Shown: one piece after another, positions 7,937 through 16,094 of the stretch | Numbering within the stretch: the stretch's first letter is position 1 | Layout: each line of letters starts with the position of its first letter | Assembly: GCA_035516155.1 (NCBI GenBank) | Contig: DATJAP010000005.1 | Span: forward strand, 54,080 to 118,079 | Source: JAJYKN01 sp035516155 | GTDB taxonomy: Bacteria > Nitrospirota > UBA9217 | Reading direction: 5' to 3' | DNA: 64,000 nt | Notes under the pieces: generated by a model | Seen by the model: the letters and a program-made list of their open reading frames with translations, nothing else | Told to the model about the DNA's origin: nothing | The model's database searches: none | Made by a program: the position numbers and the translations under genes

Positions 7937-9058
7937 CTATTTTTTCGGTTTTTCTCCGAAAACCTCTTTCACTTTATCGAAAAAACCTTTTGTGATCGGC
8001 GTTGCGCCGTCGGTGTTCAGGCGGTCGAATTCCTGGAGTAGCTCTTTCTGTTTCGACGAAAGCTTGGCCGGGATCTCGACGATTACGCGGCAGAGCTGGT
8101 CTCCGGCCCCCGAACCGCGCAGATGAGGGAACCCCTTTCCTTTGAAGCGGAATATCTGCCCCGGCTGGGTGCCGGCGGGTATTTTCAATTTCGAGCTGCC
8201 GGTGAGCGTCGGTACATCGAGTTCGATTCCCAGGGCTGCTTGGGCAAAGCTAACCGGAATCTCACAAACGATGTCCTGTCCCTCCCGTTTGAACAGAGCA
8301 TGGTCTTCGACTGTAAGAAACACGTAAAGATCACCGGGGGGGCCCCCGTAAGATCCCATTTCTCCCTCGCCGCTTAAACGGATCGTGTTGCCGGTCTCGA
8401 CACCTGCAGGAATCTTCACAGACAAGGTTCGGTCCCGCTCAACGCGCTTTTTCCCGTTGCAGGTGGTGCAGGGGTTGGTGATCATTTTGCCTTCGCCACC
8501 GCAGCGAGGGCAGGTCCGGCTGATGCTGAAAAAGCCCTGCTGTGTCCGGATCTGTCCGGCTCCCCGGCAGTTCGTGCAGACTTTGATGTCGTCTTTTGAT
8601 TTTGCGCCAGTGCCATCGCATTCAACACAGCGCTCCCAGCGGGGCACGCGGATCTTGGTCGTTGTTCCGAAGGCCGCTTCTTCAAACGAGATTCTAAGAT
8701 TATACCGCAGGTCGTCACCGGCCGTTGCCCGGGCTCGACCGCGTCCGCCGCCAAAGAAATCCTCGAAGATGTCTCCGAAGATGTCTCCCATACCCATACC
8801 AGCCCCGAACCCGCTGAAGCCCGGCCCGGTGCCTTGGGCGCCTGGCGCAATGCCGTACTGGTCGTAGTAAGCACGCTTCTGCGGATCGGACAGGACTTCG
8901 TAGGCCTCGCCGATCTCCTTGAATTTTTCTTCGGCAGCCTTGTTGTCCGGATTCTTGTCGGGATGGAATTCGAGTGCAAGCCTGCGGTACGCCCGCTTGA
9001 GCTCGGCATCAGTGGCGTTTTTGTGAACACCGAGCAGTGCATAATAGTCCTTTGCCAT
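7937..9058 (-). CDS. dnaJ: Chaperone DnaJ
   Basis: 373 residues from ATG at 9058 (MAKDYYALLG). An upstream in-frame TTG is unlikely. The J domain (about 1-68) contains HPD, then comes a Gly/Phe-rich region (GFGAGMGMGDIFGDIFEDFF) and four CxxCxGxG-type zinc repeats (CVECDGTG, CTNCRGAG, CPRCGGEG, CTTCNGKK). The C-terminal substrate-binding domains follow. It is a complete type I DnaJ, the co-chaperone that delivers substrates to DnaK and stimulates its ATPase. It lies downstream of dnaK but is separated by an intrinsic terminator, so expression is either by readthrough or from its own weak promoter. Confidence 0.96.
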   Translation of the reverse strand: MAKDYYALLGVHKNATDAELKRAYRRLALEFHPDKNPDNKAAEEKFKEIGEAYEVLSDPQKRAYYDQYGIAPGAQGTGPGFSGFGAGMGMGDIFGDIFEDFFGGGRGRARATAGDDLRYNLRISFEEAAFGTTTKIRVPRWERCVECDGTGAKSKDDIKVCTNCRGAGQIRTQQGFFSISRTCPRCGGEGKMITNPCTTCNGKKRVERDRTLSVKIPAGVETGNTIRLSGEGEMGSYGGPPGDLYVFLTVEDHALFKREGQDIVCEIPVSFAQAALGIELDVPTLTGSSKLKIPAGTQPGQIFRFKGKGFPHLRGSGAGDQLCRVIVEIPAKLSSKQKELLQEFDRLNTDGATPITKGFFDKVKEVFGEKPKK

Positions 9059-9202
9059 AAATCCTTTCAAATGCAAGCATATCTGCCGCCGAGGGATAAC
9101 GATGCTGCAGGAAGCACTCCTGAAGAGTTCTGATCGTCACGATCCACTGCCAACTTGAGTTTCACGTCATCCTTTTGCGCTTCGATCCCCTGCTGAACTT
9201 CC

Positions 9203-9237
9203 AAAAAAAGGGGATAACAGGCAAACCCTGTTATCCC
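9203..9237 (-). terminator. Intrinsic terminator between dnaK and dnaJ
   Basis: An 11-bp perfect stem (GGGATAACAGG with CCTGTTATCCC) and 5-nt loop, followed on the minus strand by seven T. It would reduce dnaJ expression relative to dnaK. Confidence 0.85.
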
Positions 9238-9251
9238 TAAAAAGAGCACGG

Positions 9252-11177
9252 TTATTTCTTGTCTTTGTCCACTTCCTCAAACTCCGCATCAACGACTTTC
9301 TCGCTGGATACGTTGCCGTCGCCACCCGATGTTGAGGTGGAGGCACCTGCGCCGGACTGGGCCTGCTCCCTGTTCATCTTGGAGTAGACTTCCTCCGCAA
9401 GCTTATGGGACGCCCGGGAGAGCTCCGCGACCGCCCGTTTGATGGCATCGACGTCGCTTCCGTCCTTCACTTTCCTTGCCTCTTCAAGGGCCTTCTGAAT
9501 GTCGGCCCGCTCGGCATCGGTCAACTTGGAGCCGTATTCAGCGACTGACTTCTCCACGGAGTACACCAGCGTATCCACTTCATTCCTCGCTTCGGCCAGC
9601 TCTTTCTTTTTCTTGTCCTCGGCGGCGTGAGCTTCCGCTTCCCTGACCGCTTTATCAATCTCATCCTTGCTCATGCCCGATGACGCTGTAATCTTGATGG
9701 ACTGTTCTCTTCCCGTGCCGAGGTCCTTTGCCAGCACGTGGACAATGCCGTTCGCATCGATGTCGAATGTGACTTCGATCTGGGGGATGCCGCGGGGCGC
9801 TGGCGGTATGCCCACGAGTTCGAACCGGCCAAGCGTCTTATTGTCCGAGGCCATCTCGCGCTCACCCTGCAGTACGTGGATGGAGACCGCCGTCTGGTTG
9901 TCTGAGGCGGTGGAGAAAACCTGGCTCTTTTTTGTCGGGATCGTCGTGTTTCGCTCGATGAGACGCGTGGTTACGCCGCCCAGGGTTTCGATGCCGAGGG
10001 ACAGAGGTGTAACGTCGAGAAGCAAAACGTCCTTGACCTGGCCCGTAAGCACAGCGCCCTGGATGGCGGCACCGATCGCCACGACTTCATCGGGATTAAC
10101 GCCGCGGTGCGGCTCTTTCTGGAAGAATTCCTTCACTGTGGAAATAACCTTGGGCATGCGGGTCATGCCGCCCACGAGCACTGCTTCATTTATTTGGCTG
10201 ATATTTTTACTGGCGTCGTTAAGCGCTTTCTTCACTGGGTCAATGCTCTTGGTGACGAGGTCGTCGACCAGCTGTTCGTACCGCGAACGCGAGAGCTTGT
10301 ACAGGAGGTGCTTCGGGCCAGTGGCATCGGCGGTGATGAAGGGGAGATTGATCTCGGTCTCCATGACCGTGGAGAGCTCGATCTTGGCTTTTTCGGCGGC
10401 TTCCTTGAGCCGCTGGAGCGCCATCTTGTCCTTCTTGAGGTCGATGCCTTGATCCTTGAGAAACGAGTCAGCGAGCCATTTGATGACGCGGTCGTCGAAA
10501 TCATCGCCGCCCAGAAACGTGTCGCCATTCGTAGATTTCACTTCAAACACGCCTTCACCCAGTTCCAGGATGGAGATGTCGAAGGTGCCGCCGCCGAGGT
10601 CATAGACCGCGATCGTCTCGTCCTTCTTTTTATCGAGACCGTAGGCCAGCGACGCCGCCGTCGGCTCGTTGATGATGCGCAGGACGTTCAGACCCGCGAT
10701 CTTTCCCGCATCCTTCGTGGCCTGGCGTTGGCTGTCGTTGAAGTAAGCAGGCACAGTCACAACCGCATCGGTCACCTTTTCTCCCAGGTAGTCCTCGGCA
10801 GTTTGCTTCATTTTTTGCAGAATCATCGCCGAGATTTCAGCGGGGCTGAAGACTTTACCCCGGACCTCGACGTGGGCATCGCCGTTGGCTGCCTTTACAA
10901 TCCTGTAGGGAAGGTGTTTCATCGCCTCCTGCACCTCGGCGCTATCGAATTTCCTACCGATCAGCCGTTTGATCGAGAAAATCGTGTTATCAGGGTTCGT
11001 GATGGATTGCCGCTTGGCGATCTGACCGACGAGCCGCTCGCCGCTTTCGGTGATGGCAACGACTGACGGCGTGGTTCTGCTGCCCTCCGAGTTCGCGATC
11101 ACGACCGGCTCCCCGCCTTCCATAACGGCTACACAGGAGTTCGTAGTACCCAAATCTATGCCAATTACTTTTGCCAT
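9252..11177 (-). CDS. dnaK: Chaperone DnaK (Hsp70)
   Basis: 641 residues, the usual length. The ATPase domain starts with IGIDLGTTNSCVAV and carries YDLGGGTFDISI and VGGMTRMP; the substrate-binding domain and helical lid follow, ending EFEEVDKDKK. It refolds proteins in the cytoplasm together with DnaJ and GrpE. GGAGGATGTC precedes the ATG. It is the third gene of hrcA-grpE-dnaK, controlled by the CIRCE operator at 13027-13053. Confidence 0.98.
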   Translation of the reverse strand: MAKVIGIDLGTTNSCVAVMEGGEPVVIANSEGSRTTPSVVAITESGERLVGQIAKRQSITNPDNTIFSIKRLIGRKFDSAEVQEAMKHLPYRIVKAANGDAHVEVRGKVFSPAEISAMILQKMKQTAEDYLGEKVTDAVVTVPAYFNDSQRQATKDAGKIAGLNVLRIINEPTAASLAYGLDKKKDETIAVYDLGGGTFDISILELGEGVFEVKSTNGDTFLGGDDFDDRVIKWLADSFLKDQGIDLKKDKMALQRLKEAAEKAKIELSTVMETEINLPFITADATGPKHLLYKLSRSRYEQLVDDLVTKSIDPVKKALNDASKNISQINEAVLVGGMTRMPKVISTVKEFFQKEPHRGVNPDEVVAIGAAIQGAVLTGQVKDVLLLDVTPLSLGIETLGGVTTRLIERNTTIPTKKSQVFSTASDNQTAVSIHVLQGEREMASDNKTLGRFELVGIPPAPRGIPQIEVTFDIDANGIVHVLAKDLGTGREQSIKITASSGMSKDEIDKAVREAEAHAAEDKKKKELAEARNEVDTLVYSVEKSVAEYGSKLTDAERADIQKALEEARKVKDGSDVDAIKRAVAELSRASHKLAEEVYSKMNREQAQSGAGASTSTSGGDGNVSSEKVVDAEFEEVDKDKK

Positions 11178-11297
11178 GACATCCTCCTTGATTATTTCTG
11201 AATCAGAAAACGTGAATACTCACTTGTCGGAATTCTGTTTTATGTCCTTCTCCCCGGCACGCCTCTACGTCTCTTTTTCCCGGTGCCGGGGTTTAAG

Positions 11298-11909
11298 TCA
11301 TTCAATCACTGACTGCCCCTCTTCCATGGGGGGCGGGTTTTTCGCGACGCCGACCTTCGCATGGCGGAGTATCTTGTCAAAATACCGGTAGCCTTCCTGA
11401 AACACCTGCACGACCGTGTTTTCGGGCGCGTCCGCTGTAAGCACTTGCATTACGGCATCATGTTTTGTCGGGTCAAAGAGCTCCCCTTCCGCATTGAAGG
11501 ATTTGACCCCGAATTTTTCGAGCGTGTCGCGGAACTGTTTGTATACCATCTCTACGCCCTGCCGCAGACCTTCGCTCCCGTCTGCCGTCTCTGATGACTC
11601 GGAGGCATGTTTCAGCGCCAACCCAAGATGGTCAACGACGCTGAGAAGCTCCAGTGCCAGCTGTTCGTTGGCATACTTGCGGAACTCGGCAAGGTCCCGC
11701 TGCATCCTTTTCCGATAATTCTCAAAATCAGCGTACGTCCGCAGGTACTTATTAGTCGCTTCCGCCGCCTCCCTGGTTTTCCGCTCCAATGCCAGCGTCA
11801 ATTTTTCGATGGCTGTCGAAGCGTCCTCCTCCTGTGCCGTTGTCTCATCGTTCACAGGGGGAATAACCTCAATGTCCTTATCTGTCACATCGTCATGTTC
11901 ATTGCTCAT
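11298..11909 (-). CDS. grpE: Nucleotide exchange factor GrpE
   Basis: 203 residues. An acidic N-terminal tail is followed by the long coiled coil (about 35-110, with KYLRTYADFENYRKRMQRD, the GrpE hallmark) and the compact beta domain (FQEGYRYFDKILRHAKVGVA). It releases ADP from DnaK. The start overlaps the hrcA stop by ATGA, which indicates translational coupling. Confidence 0.96.
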   Translation of the reverse strand: MSNEHDDVTDKDIEVIPPVNDETTAQEEDASTAIEKLTLALERKTREAAEATNKYLRTYADFENYRKRMQRDLAEFRKYANEQLALELLSVVDHLGLALKHASESSETADGSEGLRQGVEMVYKQFRDTLEKFGVKSFNAEGELFDPTKHDAVMQVLTADAPENTVVQVFQEGYRYFDKILRHAKVGVAKNPPPMEEGQSVIE

Positions 11910-12952
11910 CGTTCTATGCCCCGCTCAAATCGCTCATCCAGGAGTTTCGACAGCAGCCTCGCTGTGTAGTCGACGACCTGAATGACCTGTTTATAGTGCA
12001 TTCTCGTTGGTCCAATCACTCCGAGGGTTCCCACGACGTGTGCACCCGTTTTGTAGCTGCTGACGACCATGCTGCATCCCTGCATCTCGAAATAGGGATT
12101 CTCTGACCCAATAAAGACTTTGATGCCCTCTGCTACCACACTCCGGTCAAGGAGCTTGAGGAGTTTATATTTGTCTTCGAAGGCTTTGAACAAAGATCGC
12201 ATTCTCTCAACCGTGGCGAATTCCGGGGTCTCTAAAATTTGCGAAGCGCCATCGATATAGACCCTTTCGCTTTCCCGCTCCTGAACCTCCCGGCTGGCGC
12301 GGTAAGTCTCATCCATCAGCTGCGCGAAAAGGAGCTTCTCTTCGCGCATTTTTTCGATCAAATGTTCCCGGATCTCGTTCAGTGTCCATTGCTTCAGCTC
12401 ATCGTCCAGGTAGGCGCTGAAACTGTTCAGGTCATGCTGCCGGATGCTTTCGTCAAGTTCGATGAGTTTGTTCTGGACAATGCCACTCGCGGTCACAAAA
12501 ATAATCAGAACCTGTTTGCCCCGCAGCCTCACAAACTCGATGTGCCGGTATTTTGCCTCGGGCTCACTCGGGGCAACCACGATTCCCGCGCACCGGGAAA
12601 GAACGGCAAGAAAACGGCTTGCTTCCTCCATCAGTTCGTTCAGGTTCTCACCGTGCAGGCCCGGCGCCTGACGGAGCTGATCATCCAGCTCCTCAGTTTC
12701 TTTCTCAATGCTGATCAGACTATCGATGTAGTAACGATAGCCCTGATTTGTTGGGATCCTGCCCGCTGATGTGTGGGGGTGGGTCAGAAACCCGAGATCC
12801 TCGAGTTCTGCCATGATATTTCGAAGAGTAGCAGAACTGACACCAAAATCATACTGTTTGACCAGCACATTGGATCCAATGGGCATACCACTGGAAATGT
12901 AGCTGTCTATGACAGCTTGGAGCACCTTTCTATTTCGCTCAGCGAGATCCAT
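11906..12952 (-). CDS. hrcA: Heat-inducible repressor HrcA
   Basis: 348 residues. The N-terminal winged helix reads RNRKVLQAVIDSYISSGMPI and VSSATLRNIMAELEDLGFL, with HPHTSAGRIPTNQGYRYYID after it, all typical of HrcA. The GAF-like and dimerisation regions follow. It binds CIRCE and blocks transcription until heat or misfolded protein titrates GroEL. Both CIRCE sites in this window (13027 and 13993) are expected targets, so it represses its own operon and the hsp20 operon. Confidence 0.97.
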   Translation of the reverse strand: MDLAERNRKVLQAVIDSYISSGMPIGSNVLVKQYDFGVSSATLRNIMAELEDLGFLTHPHTSAGRIPTNQGYRYYIDSLISIEKETEELDDQLRQAPGLHGENLNELMEEASRFLAVLSRCAGIVVAPSEPEAKYRHIEFVRLRGKQVLIIFVTASGIVQNKLIELDESIRQHDLNSFSAYLDDELKQWTLNEIREHLIEKMREEKLLFAQLMDETYRASREVQERESERVYIDGASQILETPEFATVERMRSLFKAFEDKYKLLKLLDRSVVAEGIKVFIGSENPYFEMQGCSMVVSSYKTGAHVVGTLGVIGPTRMHYKQVIQVVDYTARLLSKLLDERFERGIER

Positions 12953-13026
12953 ACGCAGCTTTTTTCAGCTAATCAGCGAATAAGGAAATATTTTGTATCT
13001 TTCCCTACCCGCCTTATCTGCAGATT

Positions 13027-13053
13027 TTAGCACTCACTATCAGAGAGTGCTAA
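13027..13053 (-). promoter_or_regulatory. CIRCE operator of hrcA-grpE-dnaK
   Basis: Perfect consensus: TTAGCACTC, nine bases, GAGTGCTAA. It lies just downstream of the promoter at 13055-13083 and overlaps the start of the transcript. Confidence 0.97.
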
Positions 13054-13054
13054 T

Positions 13055-13083
13055 AATTTAACATAGAGGCAGTTTTGTGTCAA
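13055..13083 (-). promoter_or_regulatory. Promoter of the hrcA operon
   Basis: Minus-strand TTGACA (13078-13083), 17-base spacer, TAAATT (13055-13060). Transcription would enter the CIRCE operator directly. Confidence 0.75.
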
Positions 13084-13177
13084 GTAGTTATTTTATTATT
13101 GAATTTCATGGATATATGGTTGCGAAGGAGTCTCTCTCAGAATGCTTATAATAGGACCCTCAACCCTATTCCATGAC

Positions 13178-13211
13178 AAAAAAAACCATCCCTCAACATT
13201 ATGCGGGATGG
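13178..13211 (-). terminator. Intrinsic terminator after hsp20
   Basis: Minus-strand stem CCATCCC with GGGATGG around a 12-nt loop, followed by eight T. Confidence 0.75.
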
Positions 13212-13263
13212 CAGCAAAGCCTTACTGCTTACAGCGGTTACAATACTACAATACGCTGTTCAC

Positions 13264-13782
13264 TCAAGCAGCTTTTTTCGTAGCTCCGCTTTCAATCGCT
13301 TTTACGCTTTCCTTACCAGTTTCAATCTCTATCTTCCGCGCCTTGGAAATCGCGGGCACCGGTACTGTAATTTCAAGAATGCCATTCGTGAATTTCGCTT
13401 TCAGTTCATCTGCCTTTGCTCCTTCAGGCAGCGCAAAATGCCGCTCAAAGGCGCCATAGGCGATTTCCCGATAAGCATAATTCTCTTCCTTTGTTTCTTT
13501 TTCGTGTTTCCGCTCACCTTTGATGACGAGCTCATGTTCGGTCATGCTCACATCAAGATCCTTCGGATCGACACCGGGAATTTCCGCCCGGACAACAAGC
13601 TTACCGTCTTTCACATAGCTTTCGACTAAAGGCGTCCACATGCCTGTTTCACGGCCCGGAACTTCTCCTCCCATAAACCGCTCAAAAAGCCGGTCCATTT
13701 CATGTTGAATAGAACGAAGTTCATCAAAGGGTTCCCAACGTCTCATCATTCTGAGTGGATCCCATCGAGTCAGGCTTTTCAT
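13264..13782 (-). CDS. Small heat-shock protein, Hsp20 family
   Basis: 172 residues from ATG at 13782, which has AAAGGAG at ideal distance; an in-frame GTG three codons upstream is less likely. The N-terminus (SLTRWDPLRMMRRWEPFDEL) and the alpha-crystallin domain (about 50-150, with LVVRAEIPGVDPKDLDVSM and FTNGILEITVPV) are typical. It is an ATP-independent holdase in the cytoplasm. Transcription is under HrcA through the CIRCE site at 13993, about 210 bp upstream, and a 54-codon ORF lies between operator and gene. Confidence 0.95.
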   Translation of the reverse strand: MKSLTRWDPLRMMRRWEPFDELRSIQHEMDRLFERFMGGEVPGRETGMWTPLVESYVKDGKLVVRAEIPGVDPKDLDVSMTEHELVIKGERKHEKETKEENYAYREIAYGAFERHFALPEGAKADELKAKFTNGILEITVPVPAISKARKIEIETGKESVKAIESGATKKAA

Positions 13783-13797
13783 AAAAATCACTCCTTT

Positions 13798-13962
13798 CTA
13801 TACTACTACCGCTCTTAGAACCTCCCTCCCGATAACCTCCTTGACCAGTCTCAGCTTGTTTTCATGGTCATAATTCCCTACGCTCCCCATCCTGGAAATA
13901 CCTCTTTCAAGGAAGTCATCGACTTTTCCTCGGAAGACACTGTCCACCATCTTGCTAACCAT
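13798..13962 (-). CDS. 54-residue ORF between CIRCE and hsp20
   Basis: ATG at 13962 opens 54 codons and stops at 13798, 16 bases before the hsp20 ATG and just before its ribosome site. The peptide is protein-like, amphipathic and charged (KVDDFLERGISRMG, NKLRLVKEVIGREVLRAVVV). An in-frame TAA lies upstream, so the start is fixed to this or the next Met. The leader would be only about 10 nt, and no strong ribosome site precedes it. If translated, it is the first gene of an HrcA-controlled operon. No family is recognised. Confidence 0.55.
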   Translation of the reverse strand: MVSKMVDSVFRGKVDDFLERGISRMGSVGNYDHENKLRLVKEVIGREVLRAVVV

Positions 13963-13978
13963 CTCTTCGACTTCTTAT

Positions 13979-14007
13979 AATATATCATATCATTAGCACT
14001 CTGTCAA
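13979..14007 (-). promoter_or_regulatory. Promoter of the small ORF-hsp20 operon
   Basis: Minus-strand TTGACA (14002-14007), 17-base spacer, TATATT (13979-13984). The -35 box is inside the CIRCE spacer, so HrcA binding would directly occlude RNA polymerase. Confidence 0.85.
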
Positions 14008-14019
14008 TATGAGTGCTAA
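13993..14019 (-). promoter_or_regulatory. CIRCE operator of the hsp20 operon
   Basis: A second perfect TTAGCACTC-N9-GAGTGCTAA, overlapping the -35 region. Finding CIRCE on an hsp20 operon widens the likely HrcA regulon beyond the DnaK chaperones. Confidence 0.97.
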
Positions 14020-14305
14020 TTGCAACTTATTGATTTGCTGTTATTTTGGATCTTTCGTAAAAAAGTTGAAAACGCTGTTCGAGGTCAGGCGTACAGGATT
14101 TTTTATCGTATAAGAACTCAACAAAAACAAGCAGTTAAATGTGAAGAATGCCTAAAAGCAGCGGGTCAACATGCCCTTTTCAACTAAAATACGAATGAAG
14201 GGTTATTTTTATTTGCGTAGAGAGGGATGAATAGCAATACATGAGCATCTGAGTCGTATGACCGCTACTTTTAAACCGGGGAGGGTACTAAAAGCAATGA
14301 TTTCT

Positions 14306-15073
14306 TTATTCTTTCTTGCTGAATGACAGCGCTGCGAGCGCAAGCATGATAACGGATAATGAACTGACAATGAATAAATCGAGAGAGAGTGGGAACTCCT
14401 GGCCGAGAGGAGGGGCACCATTACGAAGGAGGACATGCTTGAGCGCATCAATACCGTAGGTGAGGGGGTTAATGAGAGTGAGAAGATGGAGGGCGTTTGG
14501 CATGGAGGTGACGGGGTACATTGCGCCGGAGAGGAAAAGCATGGGCATCACGAGGAAGTTCATGATGATGTTGAACCCGTCAAATGACGTCAGTCTTGCA
14601 GCAATCAAAATACCTAGCGAGGTTATGCAGAATGAAACAAGCGTAGACATGGCCACGACCTCAAGGAACTGCATCCAGGTCAAATGAAGACCGAGGAACG
14701 GGGTTAGCAGCAGGATGATAATGGCCTGTGCCACGGAAATCAGCGTGCCGGATATCGCTTTCCCCACGACTATGGAGAGCCGGGATATTGGTGCCACGAG
14801 CATTTCTTTCATGAATCCGAACTCACGGTCCCAGACGATCGAAATGGACGAGAATATTGACGAAAAGAGGATGGTCATGCCGATCATTCCGGGAAAGATG
14901 AACTGCAGATAAGAGAATCCAATCCGAGGTCTGATGAGTGAACTCATGCCGTTTCCCACCACGAAAAGCCAGAGTACGGGCCGGGCTAGGGTGCCGAAAA
15001 GCCGGCTTTTCTCCCGAAAGAACTTCTTGAACTCCCGCAAACAAATAACGTAAATCGGCCGCACTTGAATCAT
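14306..15073 (-). CDS. ABC-2 type transporter permease
   Basis: 255 residues with about six membrane helices (for example around 28-40, 60-80, 105-130, 137-165, 170-190 and 228-250) and the ABC-2 signature region (LNPLTYGIDALKHVLL). It is the membrane half of a DrrAB-type exporter. Its ATG overlaps the stop of the ATPase gene by ATGA, so the two are translationally coupled. The exported substrate cannot be told from sequence. Confidence 0.9.
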   Translation of the reverse strand: MIQVRPIYVICLREFKKFFREKSRLFGTLARPVLWLFVVGNGMSSLIRPRIGFSYLQFIFPGMIGMTILFSSIFSSISIVWDREFGFMKEMLVAPISRLSIVVGKAISGTLISVAQAIIILLLTPFLGLHLTWMQFLEVVAMSTLVSFCITSLGILIAARLTSFDGFNIIMNFLVMPMLFLSGAMYPVTSMPNALHLLTLINPLTYGIDALKHVLLRNGAPPLGQEFPLSLDLFIVSSLSVIMLALAALSFSKKE

Positions 15074-16053
15074 CGCTGCGCCCTCCGGTGGCTGCGCACG
15101 AATTCCCGGGTGACTTCCTTACTGTCATTGAGAACGTCATCCCTGATTGTCCTGCCGGTTAGTTTAAGAAATACATCGTTCAAGGTTGGTTTTTTGAGAC
15201 TTACGGACAGGGTCTGCAACGGTAAGGCGTGAATCAGTTTGGGTATGAACTCTTCACCTTTTTCCGTTTCGAGAGACAGTCCTCCGTTCTCCTCGCGGGC
15301 AGTTATATGGAATAATTTCTGAATCTCCTGGATTGCGCAAATATTATCCGAGGTCACCAGATGGATGATTTCGCCATGTACCATCTGTTTGAGTCTGGTC
15401 GGCGTGTCGAGCGCGATGATCCTGCCGTTATCCATGATGGCGATGCGGTCGCAATTTTCCGCTTCCTCCATATAATGCGTGGTCATGAAAATGGTTATTT
15501 TTTCCTTTTTCTGCAGTGCGTTGATGAAGTTCCATATGGTATTGCGCGTCTGGGGGTCGAGGCCGATCGTCGGCTCATCGAGAAAGAGAACCCGAGGATA
15601 GTGGAGGAGGCCGCGGGCTATTTCAAGCCTGCGCTTCATACCGCCGGAGAAATTCTTGATCAGATCGTGCTTTCTTCCCTGGAGTTCGACGACGGCGAGC
15701 ATCTCGTCGATTCGCTTTTCGGCAAGCTTGCTGTCGAGGTTGTAAAGATAAGCGTGAAATTTGAGATTTTCATACGCGGTTAGCCCTGCGTCGAGCGTCG
15801 TGTCCTGGAAAATAAGCCCGATAGAGGATCGCACCCTATCAGGGCTTCCGGCACAGTCGAAACCGGCGATCTCGGCCTTTCCCGAGGTGGGGGAGAGCAG
15901 CGTGCAGAGGATATTCATGGTCGTTGTTTTTCCCGCGCCGTTGGGGCCGAGAAAGCCAAAAACCTCTCCCTCGTCCACGGAAAATGAGATGCCGTTGACG
16001 GCATTAAGGGTTTTGAACTGTTTGACTAGCTTTTGAACACTGATGATGGCCAT
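15070..16053 (-). CDS. ABC transporter ATPase (DrrA-like)
   Basis: 327 residues from ATG at 16053 (MAIISVQKLV); an upstream in-frame extension has no ribosome site. Walker A is GPNGAGKTTT, the signature is NFSGGMKRRLEIARGL, Walker B is VLFLDEPTIGLDP and the switch His is in MTTHYMEEAENC. The extra C-terminal 80-100 residues are typical of DrrA/NodI-type exporters. It powers the permease at 14306-15073. Confidence 0.93.
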   Translation of the reverse strand: MAIISVQKLVKQFKTLNAVNGISFSVDEGEVFGFLGPNGAGKTTTMNILCTLLSPTSGKAEIAGFDCAGSPDRVRSSIGLIFQDTTLDAGLTAYENLKFHAYLYNLDSKLAEKRIDEMLAVVELQGRKHDLIKNFSGGMKRRLEIARGLLHYPRVLFLDEPTIGLDPQTRNTIWNFINALQKKEKITIFMTTHYMEEAENCDRIAIMDNGRIIALDTPTRLKQMVHGEIIHLVTSDNICAIQEIQKLFHITAREENGGLSLETEKGEEFIPKLIHALPLQTLSVSLKKPTLNDVFLKLTGRTIRDDVLNDSKEVTREFVRSHRRAQR

Positions 16054-16094
16054 GTACTCTGAATGTCGAACTCTGAACCCCGCACTGTTTTTTC

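Noticed and set aside
9223..9240. Near-match to the I-SceI homing site (TAGGGATAACAGGG) on the minus strand
   Set aside because: It is one arm of the dnaK terminator hairpin, the last bases differ, and no homing endonuclease gene is nearby.
10107..11066. Long plus-strand ORFs opposite dnaK
   Set aside because: High-GC third positions produce open antisense frames; dnaK on the other strand accounts for the sequence.
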